From: Parenemella sanctibonifatiensis
Lineage (GTDB): Bacteria; Actinomycetota; Actinomycetes; Propionibacteriales; Propionibacteriaceae
DNA: 64,000 nt
Direction of reading: 5' to 3'
Assembly (NCBI RefSeq): GCF_002250565.1
Contig: NZ_NMVJ01000001.1
Coordinates: 62,001 to 126,000 of the forward strand
In this document: piece after piece, positions 9,060 through 17,842 of the stretch
How the letters are laid out: each line of letters opens with the position of its first letter
How positions within the stretch are numbered: the stretch's first letter is position 1
Translations under genes and position numbers: made by a program
Notes under the pieces: generated by a model
Seen by the model: the letters and a program-made list of their open reading frames with translations, nothing else
What the model was told of the DNA's origin: nothing
Database searches by the model: none

Positions 9060-9847
9060 ATGTCGCGAGGACGCAATGGCAGCCAGGGCCCGACGCTCAA
9101 GGACGATCCCAACGTGGATTACCTGTTCAGGTCTCTTGGCCACCGCCTCGCGGGCGCTCAGCGGCGACCACCCGATGACCGCGGAGACTCGCGATCGGGT
9201 GCTGACCGCCGTCGAGGAGCTGGATCATCGGCGCAACCGGAAGGGCCGCCAGTCCGAACCTCACGTTGCGATCGTCGCGTCCACTCTGGGACATCTGGTC
9301 ATCTCCGCCGTCGTTGCCGGGGTTGAGGACGCGAGCGCCCATGCCGGTCGGACCTGCACGATCACCGTCACCCACGCCGATCTGGACCGGGAGATCGCCA
9401 CCTTGGAGGCGTTGTCCGACGACCCGCAGGTGGGCGCCGTGATCGTCGTGGGCGGGGTCTATCCCGATGGTCGGTGGCGGCGAACCGTTGAGGTGGTCGC
9501 CGCTCGCCTGAAGAACCGCGGGGTGCTGCTGGTCTTCTTCGGCCGGGGCGTTGCGGATCTGTCCGCCCCTGGGTTGACCGTCCTGGACTACGACAATGCG
9601 GGCGGTTCGGCTGCCGCCTTTGGCGTACTCGCCGGTTGCGGGCATCGTTCCATCGGGGTGATCCGGGGCCCGCGCGGCTTCTCCACCTCTGACGCCCGCA
9701 GCGCGGCGTCGCGCAAGCCTTCGCCGACCATGGTCTGCCCGATGAGCCGAGCCGGATTGTCGAGGGACCGCTGTCGACGAGCACCGGGGAGGCAGTCGCG
9801 ACTCTGGTGGCGGCCCACCCTTACATCACCGTTGCCGCCAGCCGATC
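9060..9847 (+). pseudogene. LacI-family transcriptional regulator, frameshifted and truncated
   Basis: An AGGAGAGGCG site precedes the ATG at 9060 (MSRGRNGSQGPTLKD). The frame then shifts inside the helix-turn-helix: ATASRALSGDHPMTAETRD appears in another frame at about 9140-9200 and runs on through PHVAIVASTLGHLVISAVVAG to RSIGVIRGPRGFSTSDAR. A second shift near 9690 moves GVAQAFADHGLPDEPSRIV into a third frame. Similarity ends at about 9847 (HPYITVAA), before the last third of the sugar-binding domain, where it abuts the end of the converging beta-propeller remnant. At least two indels plus a C-terminal deletion make it non-functional. Confidence 0.85.
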
Positions 9848-11490
9848 CGTAGATCATTCCGTCCCGCGCCGACCAATTCAGGTACGCCCACGCCCAGGTG
9901 TACGCCGGCGGATCGGCGTACCGACCGCTCACCGCGCCGAGCGTACGGACCGTGCCGTCAGGACTGACCTTCATCAGCTGTTCCTCGGCGACGCCCCACA
10001 CGGAGCCGTCTGGGTCGACGAGCAGCCCGGTGACGCCCTCGCGGAGCCGCACCGGCGCCCCGGACCGCACCACCGTGCGGGTTTCCGGGTCGAAGACGAC
10101 CAGCTGGCCGAGCTCGGGGATGCTGGTCGGGTTGGTGCCCATGCCGCCGTCGATGGTGGTGCCCAGATAGAGCAGCTTGTCGTGGGGATTCCAGACCGCC
10201 GACACGATGCCCTGGTTCTCCGCGATCTCGGCGCCGAAGAACTCGACCTTTCCCGTGGCGAAGCTGTAGATCGCCAGGCCACCCTGATAGACACCGTAGG
10301 CGGGCACGGAGCCGACGTACATCTCGTCCCGTTCCGGGTTGTACGCCATGCCGAAAGTCGAAGTTCTGGTCGGCGCTGGTGAACAGCTGCTTCGGTGCAG
10401 TGGCGGGCACCTCCGCATCCCACTCATACACCTTGCTCCAGGCGTACGCCGCGAGGTACATCTTGTCCTCGCGCACCAGCCAGCTCTCGTACTGGCCGCT
10501 GTTGAGGGTCTCGTTGGGCTCACCGCCGGCCTTGTTGCTCTCGGCCAGGCCCAGCATGTAGCCGGAAACGTACATCGAGTCGCCCGGGACGGGGAAGATC
10601 TTCTGGATCAAGGTGGGCTGCCGGAAGGACACATTCTGCTCGGTGCGCTCCCCCATCTCGATGTTCACCGTGAACGGACCGCCCTGGTCCGACCCGACGA
10701 TCAGACCGGGCTCGGCCTCGATGGCGTGGGCGAAGTAACTGCGCACCTCACCTGCGACTGGATGGTAGGTGTGAGTGGCGAACTCGTACTTCTGGATCGT
10801 GCCGAACTGGGAGAAGTAGAAGCCGCTGCCATCCAGCGCCGGGGCGACGTGGTAGCCCGCGATCTCCTTCTCGCCGTTCCAGTATTCGATCTTGCCCTCC
10901 AGGTCGGTCACGATCATCGCGCCGCCGATCCGGGAGACCAGGTGGCCGTTGACGCAGTCGAGCATGCCGAGGAAGGACGTGGTGTCCAGCAGCGGAATGG
11001 CGGAGTCGTCAAGGATCTTCGACTTGGCGCCGAAACCCCCGTCCTCGATCCGCCCGATCGATGCGGACACGCCGCCCGTGGCGCAGAAGACAGCGTCGCT
11101 GGCGGGGTCCCAGTCGATGAAGTGGATGAGTCCTCTTCCGGGTTGACCGTGCCCAGGTTGGTGAGGACGCCGGTGGCGGGGTCGTAGCTGTGCAGCCGGG
11201 ATCCGGAGTAGGTGCCGAGCAGCGCGGTGTTGTTCCGGCCGAAACCGCAGCCCATGACGTAGTCGCGCTGCACGTCGGGATCGATCTCGCCGTGGTCGGT
11301 GACCTCCTTGGTAGTCGGGTCGTACACCCACAGCCGATAGTCGTGGTATCCCGGGAGGTATACCTTGCCGTCGGTGGCAACCGAGAGGTCGAAGCAGCCT
11401 TCGGCGCTGGGGAGTTTGTAGGTGCGCAGCACTTCCCCGGTCAGCACGTGATGACGAAGGTGCCGGCAGGTCCGTTTTCGGGCAGCTGCA
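9842..11490 (-). pseudogene. Beta-propeller (PQQ/YVTN-like) protein, multiply frameshifted
   Basis: Coding similarity can be followed on the minus strand through four frames. They are VQLPENGPAGTFVIT near 11485-11450, LTGEVLRTYKLPSAEGCFDL to LTNLGTVNPEE (11447-11130), GLIHFIDWDPASDAVFCATG to LFTSADQNFDF (11130-10355), and FGMAYNPERDEMYVGSVPA to DGMIYGSAGGN (10355-9842). The breaks lie near 11446, 11130 and 10355 and are small indels. Repeats of the type YDPATG, FDPETRT and GSDQGGPF suggest a six- or seven-bladed propeller of unknown ligand. The N terminus, including any signal peptide, is missing, and the 3' end joins the LacI remnant. The pair may once have been a regulator and its sugar-related target gene. 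Confidence 0.8.
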
Positions 11491-11500
11491 CGTCAGCCCG

Positions 11501-12034
11501 TCAAGGCTTGGGCCGCTCCTCGCCGCTCACGACCAAGGTCAGGATGGCGGTCGCGATCATCGCACCAGCGGCCGCCGCGAAGATCCCGGTGCCCAGCACG
11601 ATGGACAGCGTCATCATCGTCCACAGGCCCACCACCGCGCCGACACCGCCCACGGCCAAGATGCCGGTCACCGCCTGTTTGCGGATCGAACGCTTCGCCG
11701 GCAGCGCCGGGGTCGGCGGTCGGTGTTGCTGCGGCGCCGGCATCGGGATGCGCGGCAAGTCGGCCAGCAACGGGTCCAGATCGGCACGGGTCCGGGCGCT
11801 CATGCAGGTGCTCAGTCGTTCGTCGAACTCGCTCTGGGTGAGACGGCCCGCCGCGTAGTGGCTGGCCAACAGATCTCCGACGGCCTGCCGGGTCCGGTCC
11901 CCGACCCGTACCGTGCCGTTGGAGCGGCGTGACCGGGTCGGTCGCGGCACCGGTGTGTAGCCGGGGTGCTGGGCACGTTCGGGCAACCGGCGCTCACGGG
12001 GTGACTCAGACGGAGTGCTCGACATGCTGTCCAT
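11501..12034 (-). CDS. DUF1707 (SHOCT-like) membrane protein
   Basis: 177 residues. A Ser/Pro/Arg-rich start leads into VRVGDRTRQAVGDLLASHYAAGRL followed by SEFDERLSTCMSARTRADLDPLL, the actinobacterial DUF1707 module. Two membrane helices follow, at about 120-140 (TGILAVGGVGAVVGLW) and 145-170. DUF1707 domains are usually found at the N terminus of small membrane or stress-related proteins, and their molecular role is unknown. The start at 12034 (MDSMSSTP) is chosen for a GGAG 8 nt upstream; MSSTP at 12025 is an alternative. It lies just beyond the broken beta-propeller gene. Confidence 0.82.
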   Translation of the reverse strand: MDSMSSTPSESPRERRLPERAQHPGYTPVPRPTRSRRSNGTVRVGDRTRQAVGDLLASHYAAGRLTQSEFDERLSTCMSARTRADLDPLLADLPRIPMPAPQQHRPPTPALPAKRSIRKQAVTGILAVGGVGAVVGLWTMMTLSIVLGTGIFAAAAGAMIATAILTLVVSGEERPKP

Positions 12035-12241
12035 TGTGGGCGCTCCGGGGGTGAATCGCGACCCTGGCGCGACGAGGAAGTGCGCTCCGGGCGTCCGCGT
12101 CTGGGCTGGCGGCTGAACCGCTCGGGCATCGGCTGAGGCACGGAAGTCAATCGACATGGGGGCAGTCTGGTCCGCCCACTTGGCTCAGGGAAGAGGTCCG
12201 GAGCAGGTCACGACCACCGGCGCAGACGCCCACGACCGCGG

Positions 12242-13675
12242 TCATACCCCGGCGCGTCGCTCCCGCACCCGGTCGGCGACACTGATGAGCAGCGCCACTG
12301 CCATCAGCACGATGATGACCAGCCCGCACAGGTGCAGTGCGGCCAACCAGTCCCCGCCCGCTTCGGTGATGCTGAACAACATGCCGGGGATCAGTGCGGT
12401 GCCGACTGCGGTGCCGAGCCGCTGCCCCAGCGACATCACGCCACCGGCCACACCGCCAAAGGCCGGGTCGACCCCTTGCAGGGTCAAGGTCTGGTTGGGT
12501 CCGATCGTCATGCCCTGGCTGGCACCGATCAACGTCAATGGCAGCGCGAGCCCCCAGAACGGCATCGCACCGGACTCGACCAGGCCCGCCATGCCGAAGG
12601 AGACACCGATGCCGACCATGAGGACCGCCAACCCGATGATCACCATCCGGCGACCGAGCCGCAGCACGTGGCGGCCGGCAATCTGGGAACTGAACCCAGC
12701 CGCGATCGAGCTCGGCAGCCCGATGATCGAGGCCTCCAGGGCCGAGTGTGCCAAATGCATCTGCAGGTAGAGCGGCAGGATGATCCAGATGCTGGTGGCG
12801 CCCAGGAAGTACACCGCCACGATCGCCGAGCCGTTACGGAACACCGGGTCGCGCAACAATGCCGGATCCACCATCGGAGCCCTGCCGCGTTCCTTCACCC
12901 GACGCTCCCAGCGCCACCACACCAGTACGCCGACCAGCCCGATCGGCAGCGCCAACCAGACCCAGCCGGTGGCGCCGCGTTCCAGGAAGGGCAGCATCAT
13001 CAACAGCACGGACACCGACAACAGCACCGTGCCGACCGGGTCGAGGTCCAACCGGCGCCCGGTGCGCACCCGGTCCTGGGGAATCCACCGCAGACTCAAC
13101 ACGATCGAGGCGACGCCCAACGGCACGTTGATGAGAAACATCCACCGCCAACCCCATTCGGGACCCAACGCATGGATCAACAGACCGCCGGTGACCGGGC
13201 CGATCGCGGTCGCCAGCGCGACCGCGGTGCCCAGTGCGGCGAAGGCCTTCGCCCGGTCCTGACCATGGAAGTGGCGTTGGATCAGCCCGATGGTCTGCGG
13301 GTTGAGCAGGCCCGACCCCAGCCCCTGCACGATCCGCGCCAGGTTCAGCATGGTCGGGTCCTGGGCCGCTCCCGCCAGCAGCGAACCGAGCGTGAAGAGC
13401 AGCAGGCCGATGATGACCATCCGGCGTCGGCCAGTGGCGTCACCCAGTCGCCCGGCCGGCACCAATGGCACCGCGAAGGCCAACGCATATCCCGACAGCA
13501 CCCACTGCAACTGGGTCGAGCTCGCGCCCAGTGACTCCCCGATCGGGGTCAGCGCGACGTTGATGACCGAGATCGAGACCAGCGCCATGAACAGCGGCAC
13601 CAACAGCACCACCAGCAGCCGACCGCGATGGATCGGGGCAACGGCGGCGGCGGAAGTCGATCGATCATCAGGCAC
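12242..13675 (-). CDS. MFS drug efflux transporter, DHA2 (EmrB/QacA) type
   Basis: 477 residues with about 14 hydrophobic helices. Motif A is seen as GRLGDATGRRRMVIIG, and motif C of antiporters as GPVTGGLL in helix 5. Such proteins exchange protons for hydrophobic drugs, dyes or metabolites in the cytoplasmic membrane. The second half has RLGRRMVIIGLAVLM and a final LGQRLGTAVGTALI segment. It is transcribed divergently from the M48 peptidase gene with a spacer of about 100 nt. No linked regulator of TetR or MarR type is present, so the inducer and substrate cannot be predicted. Confidence 0.92.
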   Translation of the reverse strand: MPDDRSTSAAAVAPIHRGRLLVVLLVPLFMALVSISVINVALTPIGESLGASSTQLQWVLSGYALAFAVPLVPAGRLGDATGRRRMVIIGLLLFTLGSLLAGAAQDPTMLNLARIVQGLGSGLLNPQTIGLIQRHFHGQDRAKAFAALGTAVALATAIGPVTGGLLIHALGPEWGWRWMFLINVPLGVASIVLSLRWIPQDRVRTGRRLDLDPVGTVLLSVSVLLMMLPFLERGATGWVWLALPIGLVGVLVWWRWERRVKERGRAPMVDPALLRDPVFRNGSAIVAVYFLGATSIWIILPLYLQMHLAHSALEASIIGLPSSIAAGFSSQIAGRHVLRLGRRMVIIGLAVLMVGIGVSFGMAGLVESGAMPFWGLALPLTLIGASQGMTIGPNQTLTLQGVDPAFGGVAGGVMSLGQRLGTAVGTALIPGMLFSITEAGGDWLAALHLCGLVIIVLMAVALLISVADRVRERRAGV

Positions 13676-13778
13676 CTCCGCACCCTAGGCCTTCGGGGCC
13701 AACCGTGTCAGAGTGCGCCACAATGGGACCCAGCCCAGCCAGCGCCCGGGCAGAGTTCCAGGGCATCGAGGAGGAACG

Positions 13779-14783
13779 GTGGCCAAGTCCCGCACCCGAT
13801 TGACCGGCATCTCCAGTCGTGCCTGGGAGCATCCCGCCGACCGCGGCGCCCTGGTCGCACTGCGCAAGCTGCGCGGCTTCGACCGCGTGGTCAAGGCGCT
13901 GTCGGGACTGATCAACGAGCGGATGATCCGGATGGACCTGCTGGGGTCATCGGTACGCGTCAGCGAGCGCCAGTTCCCGCGGGTGCACCGCGCCTACATC
14001 GACGCTGCCTATGCCCTGGACGTGCCGACCCTGCCAGAACTGTTCGTGCTGTCGAGCCCGCAACTCAACGCCTTCTGCATCGGCATCGACACCCCCAAGA
14101 TCGTCGTCACTTCCGGCCTGATGGAGATCGCCTCCGACGAGGAACTCCGTGCCCTGCTGGGTCACGAGCTGGGGCACGCGTTGAGCGGTCACGCCCTGTA
14201 TCGGACCTTGTCGGTGAGCCTGCTGCAACTGTCCCAGCTGGTGTCGGGGATCCCGATCGGCTACTGGGGACTGCGGATGATCGTGGCCGGGCTGCAGGAA
14301 TGGAGCCGCAAGTCCGAGCTGTCCAGCGACCGGGCCGGCCTGTTGGCCGGGCAGGACGTACAGGCTTCCATCAGCATCCTGATGAAGCTCGCCAGCGGCG
14401 GCAACAGCGACCAGATGGACCAGGCCGAGTTCATGGCCCAGGCCCGGGAAGTGCATTCCAACGACGATGTACGCGACATCGTGGCCCGGGTGTTGCTGGC
14501 GGAAACGGCGTCTCACCCGATGTTGGTGGACCGGGCGGGCGAGTTGCAGTCCTGGGTGGACAGCGGGGCGTACAAGCAGATCCTGTCGGGGAGCTACCCG
14601 ACCCGTGACGGCGATGCCGACGCCACGATGACCGCCGAGGCGACGGCAGCGGCCCAGGAATACCAGGAGAAGTTCAAGCAGGGTCAAGCCACCCTGGTCA
14701 AGCTCGCCAAGGACCTCACCGATGGGGTCGCCGATGTGGGGCAGCGCCTCAGCGACCGGCTTTTCGGGGGTTCGCAGACCTGA
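13779..14783 (+). CDS. M48-family zinc metallopeptidase
   Basis: 334 residues. The zinc motif HELGH is at residues 129-133 (LLGHELGHALSGH), and the downstream acidic ligand region is KSELSSDRAGLL. Two hydrophobic segments surround the active site (LSVSLLQLSQLVSGIPIGYWG), as in membrane-associated M48 proteins such as HtpX/Ste24 relatives. The chain is short and lacks a clear N-terminal helix. The GTG start at 13779 has an excellent GAGGAGGAAC site. The C-terminal 60 residues (AAAQEYQEKFKQGQATLVK) look helical. A role in membrane protein quality control is inferred from family only. Confidence 0.88.
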   Translation: MAKSRTRLTGISSRAWEHPADRGALVALRKLRGFDRVVKALSGLINERMIRMDLLGSSVRVSERQFPRVHRAYIDAAYALDVPTLPELFVLSSPQLNAFCIGIDTPKIVVTSGLMEIASDEELRALLGHELGHALSGHALYRTLSVSLLQLSQLVSGIPIGYWGLRMIVAGLQEWSRKSELSSDRAGLLAGQDVQASISILMKLASGGNSDQMDQAEFMAQAREVHSNDDVRDIVARVLLAETASHPMLVDRAGELQSWVDSGAYKQILSGSYPTRDGDADATMTAEATAAAQEYQEKFKQGQATLVKLAKDLTDGVADVGQRLSDRLFGGSQT

Positions 14784-14807
14784 GCCGGGCGACTCAGGTC
14801 AAGCGCG

Positions 14808-16193
14808 TCAGATCAAACCATGGATCAGGCCGCTGTCCTGATCGACCAGCAGCAGGTGCTCCCCGGCCGGTTGGATGGTCAGGTTGCCGATGAAGGTGGT
14901 CTCCCACCGCACTTGGGAGTTGTCCCACTCGACCGATGCCAGATGCACCCGGCCCGGTTCGATCGGAATGCCGCCGTTGTCGACCGAGGTGCCCTCGGGG
15001 AAGTAGGCGATGTAGTAGCCGCCATCGGTGATGAAGTAGCGCGGTCCGGCGCCGTCCCCGTCCTGCAGGGCGGCGGCCTCACCGGTCTCGGCGGACAAGG
15101 TGATGACCAGCGGGCTCTGGTAGGAGAACAGTTCGATCTGCTCCTCACGGGGCAGCACCAGAGCCACGCTCGGCAGCGGGCGGCTACGCCACATCGTGTC
15201 GCCGGTGATCGGATCGAGGCGTTCGATGATGTGGGTGCCGTCCTCCTCGACATTGTTGAGCAGCACCATTCCGTCGCGGATCTCCGGTGACCCTGACACC
15301 TCCCGGGCCCAGCTGACCTGACCGTTGGGGTGCAGGGATTCCAGCTTCAGCCCGTCGAAGCGATAGATCGAGTCATCGTCCAGCCAGTAGCTGGCGTACT
15401 CGCGCACCCACGGCGCCACGAAGCCAGTCTCGACATCGAGGGCGAGCAGGAAGGCGGCTGGGCGAGGAAATGCCCGGGAACCGTCGGGGCTGAGACTGAT
15501 GGTGAGCCAACCCTCGCGCACGTCGGCCACCAGTACGCCTTCGGTCGCCATCACCGGCGGCACCTGGGACCGCCACTGGGGTTCGGCGAGGTTGACCGGG
15601 TCGTACTGGGCGACCTCGGTCTCGGCGATGGTGTAGAGCTTGTCGTCGGCGGCGACGACCGACCAGACATCAGTCAGCTCCGGTGACTCCGACACCACCT
15701 CGCCGCTACCGGCGTCGATGACGAACAGCCGTGCCCCGGCATCGACCGTAGTGGTCCACAGCCAAACCCGACTGCTGCCCTCAATCGGCCCGAACCGGGC
15801 GTACCCGCTGCCACCGGGTATGTCGAGGCGCCAGATCTCCTGACCACTGCGGGTGTCGAGCATGATGAGCGGGAGCGGACCCTCACCGCCCAGACCGCCG
15901 AGCAGGGCGCGATTGGCGTCGACCGTGACGACCTCAGGATGGACGCCCTCCCCCAGTCCTTCATGGGTCCAATAGGCCTCCGGCGGTTCGGCCTGGGCCT
16001 TGATCGGCAACACGCCATCGTGATTCTGGTTCAGCGCCAGATAGCCGCCGACGACCATCAGCGCGATCGCGGCCACAACTGCCACCGGCACCCACCACCA
16101 ACGACGCCAACCGCGGGCGGGCGTCGGCTCATCCAGGGTCTCCACCTGGGAGCCGTCCTCCTCGACAGCAGCCTCGCGGTCGGGGTTGCTCAT
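14808..16193 (-). CDS. Membrane-anchored PQQ-like beta-propeller protein
   Basis: 461 residues. An acidic cytoplasmic start of about 30 residues and a WRRWWW girdle precede a membrane helix at about 33-53 (VPVAVVAAIALMVVGGYLA). The extracellular part is a PQQ-like/YVTN-type propeller with blades such as LIMLDTRSGQEIWRLDI, LFVIDAGSGEVV and ERLDPITGDTMWRS. No catalytic residues for a dehydrogenase are evident, so binding or scaffolding is more likely. The start at 16193 is favoured over an upstream ATG because AGGAGGAATCG stands directly before it. It converges with the M48 peptidase gene. Confidence 0.8.
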   Translation of the reverse strand: MSNPDREAAVEEDGSQVETLDEPTPARGWRRWWWVPVAVVAAIALMVVGGYLALNQNHDGVLPIKAQAEPPEAYWTHEGLGEGVHPEVVTVDANRALLGGLGGEGPLPLIMLDTRSGQEIWRLDIPGGSGYARFGPIEGSSRVWLWTTTVDAGARLFVIDAGSGEVVSESPELTDVWSVVAADDKLYTIAETEVAQYDPVNLAEPQWRSQVPPVMATEGVLVADVREGWLTISLSPDGSRAFPRPAAFLLALDVETGFVAPWVREYASYWLDDDSIYRFDGLKLESLHPNGQVSWAREVSGSPEIRDGMVLLNNVEEDGTHIIERLDPITGDTMWRSRPLPSVALVLPREEQIELFSYQSPLVITLSAETGEAAALQDGDGAGPRYFITDGGYYIAYFPEGTSVDNGGIPIEPGRVHLASVEWDNSQVRWETTFIGNLTIQPAGEHLLLVDQDSGLIHGLI

Positions 16194-16265
16194 CGATTCC
16201 TCCTGCGCTGTGGACGTCGGCACGATGATCCCACATGTGCCGATCCCCTTCGCGCTGCCGCGGCC

Positions 16266-16943
16266 TCAGTCGGTGACAGTCTCCTGCCAAGCCGTCCGCA
16301 ACGCCTGGGCGAACGCCTCCACCGGCTGCGCTCCGTTGAGGGCGTACTTGCCCCCGAAGACGAAGAACGGTACGCCGCTGACGCCGAGCTGGCGGGCATA
16401 CAGCAGGTCGGCCTCCACTGCTGGCAGGAAGCGTTCCTGTGCCAGCGCCTCCCGGGTCTGGTCGGGGTCCATCCCGGACTTCTCGCCGATGCCGAGGAGC
16501 ACCTCGGTGTCGGCGACATTCTTGCCTTCGGTGAAGTAGGCCCGGAAGAGTTCCTGCATCACCTCGTGTTGTTTGCCGGACTCGGCGGCGAGGTGGCTGA
16601 GCTGGTGGGCCGGCTTGGTGGTGGCCGTCTGGGCGAGGTCGAAGCGATAGTCCAGACCGAGCTCACGTCCCCGCGTAGCGACCTGCTCGTTCATGGCACG
16701 GGCCTGGGCGGGACTGATGCCTTTGGTCTTGCTGAGTACCTCGTCGATCGGCAGCGGGTCGGTGCTGACGAGCTCAGGCATCAGCTGGAAGCTGTGATAG
16801 GTGATGTCGACCTTGTCGGCGTGCTCGAAGTCGGCCAACGCCTGCTCCAGCAGCGTGTCGCCCATGTAACAGAACGGGCACACGACATCGCTCCACACGT
16901 CAACGCTGAGGCGGCCCGGGGTCGGGGTGAACAGTTCGGTCAT
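16266..16943 (-). CDS. DsbA-family thiol oxidoreductase (FrnE-like)
   Basis: 225 residues with a thioredoxin fold interrupted by a helical insert. The active site is CPFC (WSDVVCPFCYMGD), followed by LMPEL and, near the C terminus, the cis-Pro loop GVSGVPFFVFGGKYALNGAQ. It lacks a signal peptide, so it works in the cytoplasm. Actinobacterial relatives such as Rv2466c are mycothiol-linked reductases. Translation starts at 16943, where TGATG joins it to the stop of a 63-codon upstream gene, implying coupling. A role in redox homeostasis is inferred from the family. Confidence 0.9.
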   Translation of the reverse strand: MTELFTPTPGRLSVDVWSDVVCPFCYMGDTLLEQALADFEHADKVDITYHSFQLMPELVSTDPLPIDEVLSKTKGISPAQARAMNEQVATRGRELGLDYRFDLAQTATTKPAHQLSHLAAESGKQHEVMQELFRAYFTEGKNVADTEVLLGIGEKSGMDPDQTREALAQERFLPAVEADLLYARQLGVSGVPFFVFGGKYALNGAQPVEAFAQALRTAWQETVTD

Positions 16944-17134
16944 CAGTGGCACACTCCGTCGGCATCGCAGAAACCGGCGCCTGCGCCGGTCGGGTCAAGG
17001 TTGGTCAGGTTCAGCCCAGTCAGCGGGGTGAGGTGCTGCAGCGGTGCCTGCTGCGGCTGATCCTGCTCGACATCCGGCGCGGTGTCCGGTTCGAGGTCGG
17101 TGACCGGTCCGCCTTCGGCGCGGGGATTACTCAT
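16943..17134 (-). CDS. Small protein ending in CDADGVCH, coupled to the FrnE-like gene
   Basis: A 63-residue reading frame, acidic and Gln/Pro-rich, with a C-terminal GFCDADGVCH. The stop overlaps the start of the oxidoreductase by 1 nt (TGATG). This argues that it is translated, although the ribosome site before the ATG at 17134 is weak. The two cysteines, four residues apart, and the final His could bind metal or serve as a thiol substrate for the CPFC enzyme. I do not recognise a named family, and a longer upstream start cannot be excluded. Confidence 0.55.
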   Translation of the reverse strand: MSNPRAEGGPVTDLEPDTAPDVEQDQPQQAPLQHLTPLTGLNLTNLDPTGAGAGFCDADGVCH

Positions 17135-17209
17135 GTCGGGGCAACGTCCGGGCGTACGCCCTTGTTCCCCGCCCCCGATTGGCCCCCGCCCTGCAGTACG
17201 CTGTCGCCC

Positions 17210-17674
17210 ATGACAGGCCCAAACTCCGAGGCTCCTCGCGTGGTGTCCGCCAGCCGCGACATCGCCGCACCTGCCGCAGTCATCTTCGACCTCATCGCCG
17301 ACCCGGCGCAGCAACCGCGCTGGGACGGCAACGACAATCTCGAGTCCGCCGATCCGGGCCAGCGGGTCCATGCGGTTGGTGACGTCTTCGTCATGCACAA
17401 CACCGGCGGCAAGATCCGCCCCAACAATGTCATCGCCTTCGAGGAAGGCCGCCTGATTGCCTGGCAGCCGGCACCACCTGGTGAGCCGGTGCCGGGCCAC
17501 ATCTGGCGGTGGGAACTGGAGCCGGTGAGTGAGGACCGGACCCGGGTCCGTCACGTCTACGACTGGTCCAAGCTCACCGACGAACGGCGACTGCAACGCG
17601 CTGCTGACACCACCGAGGCCAACCTGCTGGCCTCCCTGGACCGGCTGGCTGACCTCGCCGAGACCACGGTCTGA
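17210..17674 (+). CDS. SRPBCC (START/Bet v1-like) family protein
   Basis: 154 residues. The pattern VVSASRDIAAPAAVIFDLIADP, then QQPRWDGN and WRWELEPV with TRVRHVYDWS, is that of the polyketide cyclase/SRPBCC fold, a helix-grip pocket for hydrophobic ligands. The ATG at 17210 gives the standard start about 10 residues before the first strand. It is divergent from the small Cys peptide and DsbA genes with about 75 nt between starts. Members range from cyclases to ligand carriers and stress proteins, and no catalytic residue can be named here. Confidence 0.82.
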   Translation: MTGPNSEAPRVVSASRDIAAPAAVIFDLIADPAQQPRWDGNDNLESADPGQRVHAVGDVFVMHNTGGKIRPNNVIAFEEGRLIAWQPAPPGEPVPGHIWRWELEPVSEDRTRVRHVYDWSKLTDERRLQRAADTTEANLLASLDRLADLAETTV

Positions 17675-17842
17675 GCAGGCTTCCTCGTCGGGATGACCGA
17701 CGGTTGGACCATGCTCTATTCTTGCCTGCGTTCCCTATCTCGGAGGCGTTGAGCCACACGTGCATGCCGTGACCGGGTCGTCCCTTGACGACCCTTGCCA
17801 CAGACCCTGTTTCGATCTGATCCAGATCCAGCCTGAGCGACG

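Noticed and set aside
9588-9841. Extension of the beta-propeller frame into the LacI region
   Set aside because: Propeller similarity ends at about 9842; beyond it the minus frame is the antisense of the LacI remnant.
16946-17209. Upstream extension of the SRPBCC gene
   Set aside because: It would cover the opposite-strand small Cys protein and adds non-family residues; the conserved fold starts right after ATG 17210.
17675-17842. Possible magnesium riboswitch before the CNNM genes
   Set aside because: The 168-nt leader has no recognisable M-box or ykoK core elements that I could align by eye.
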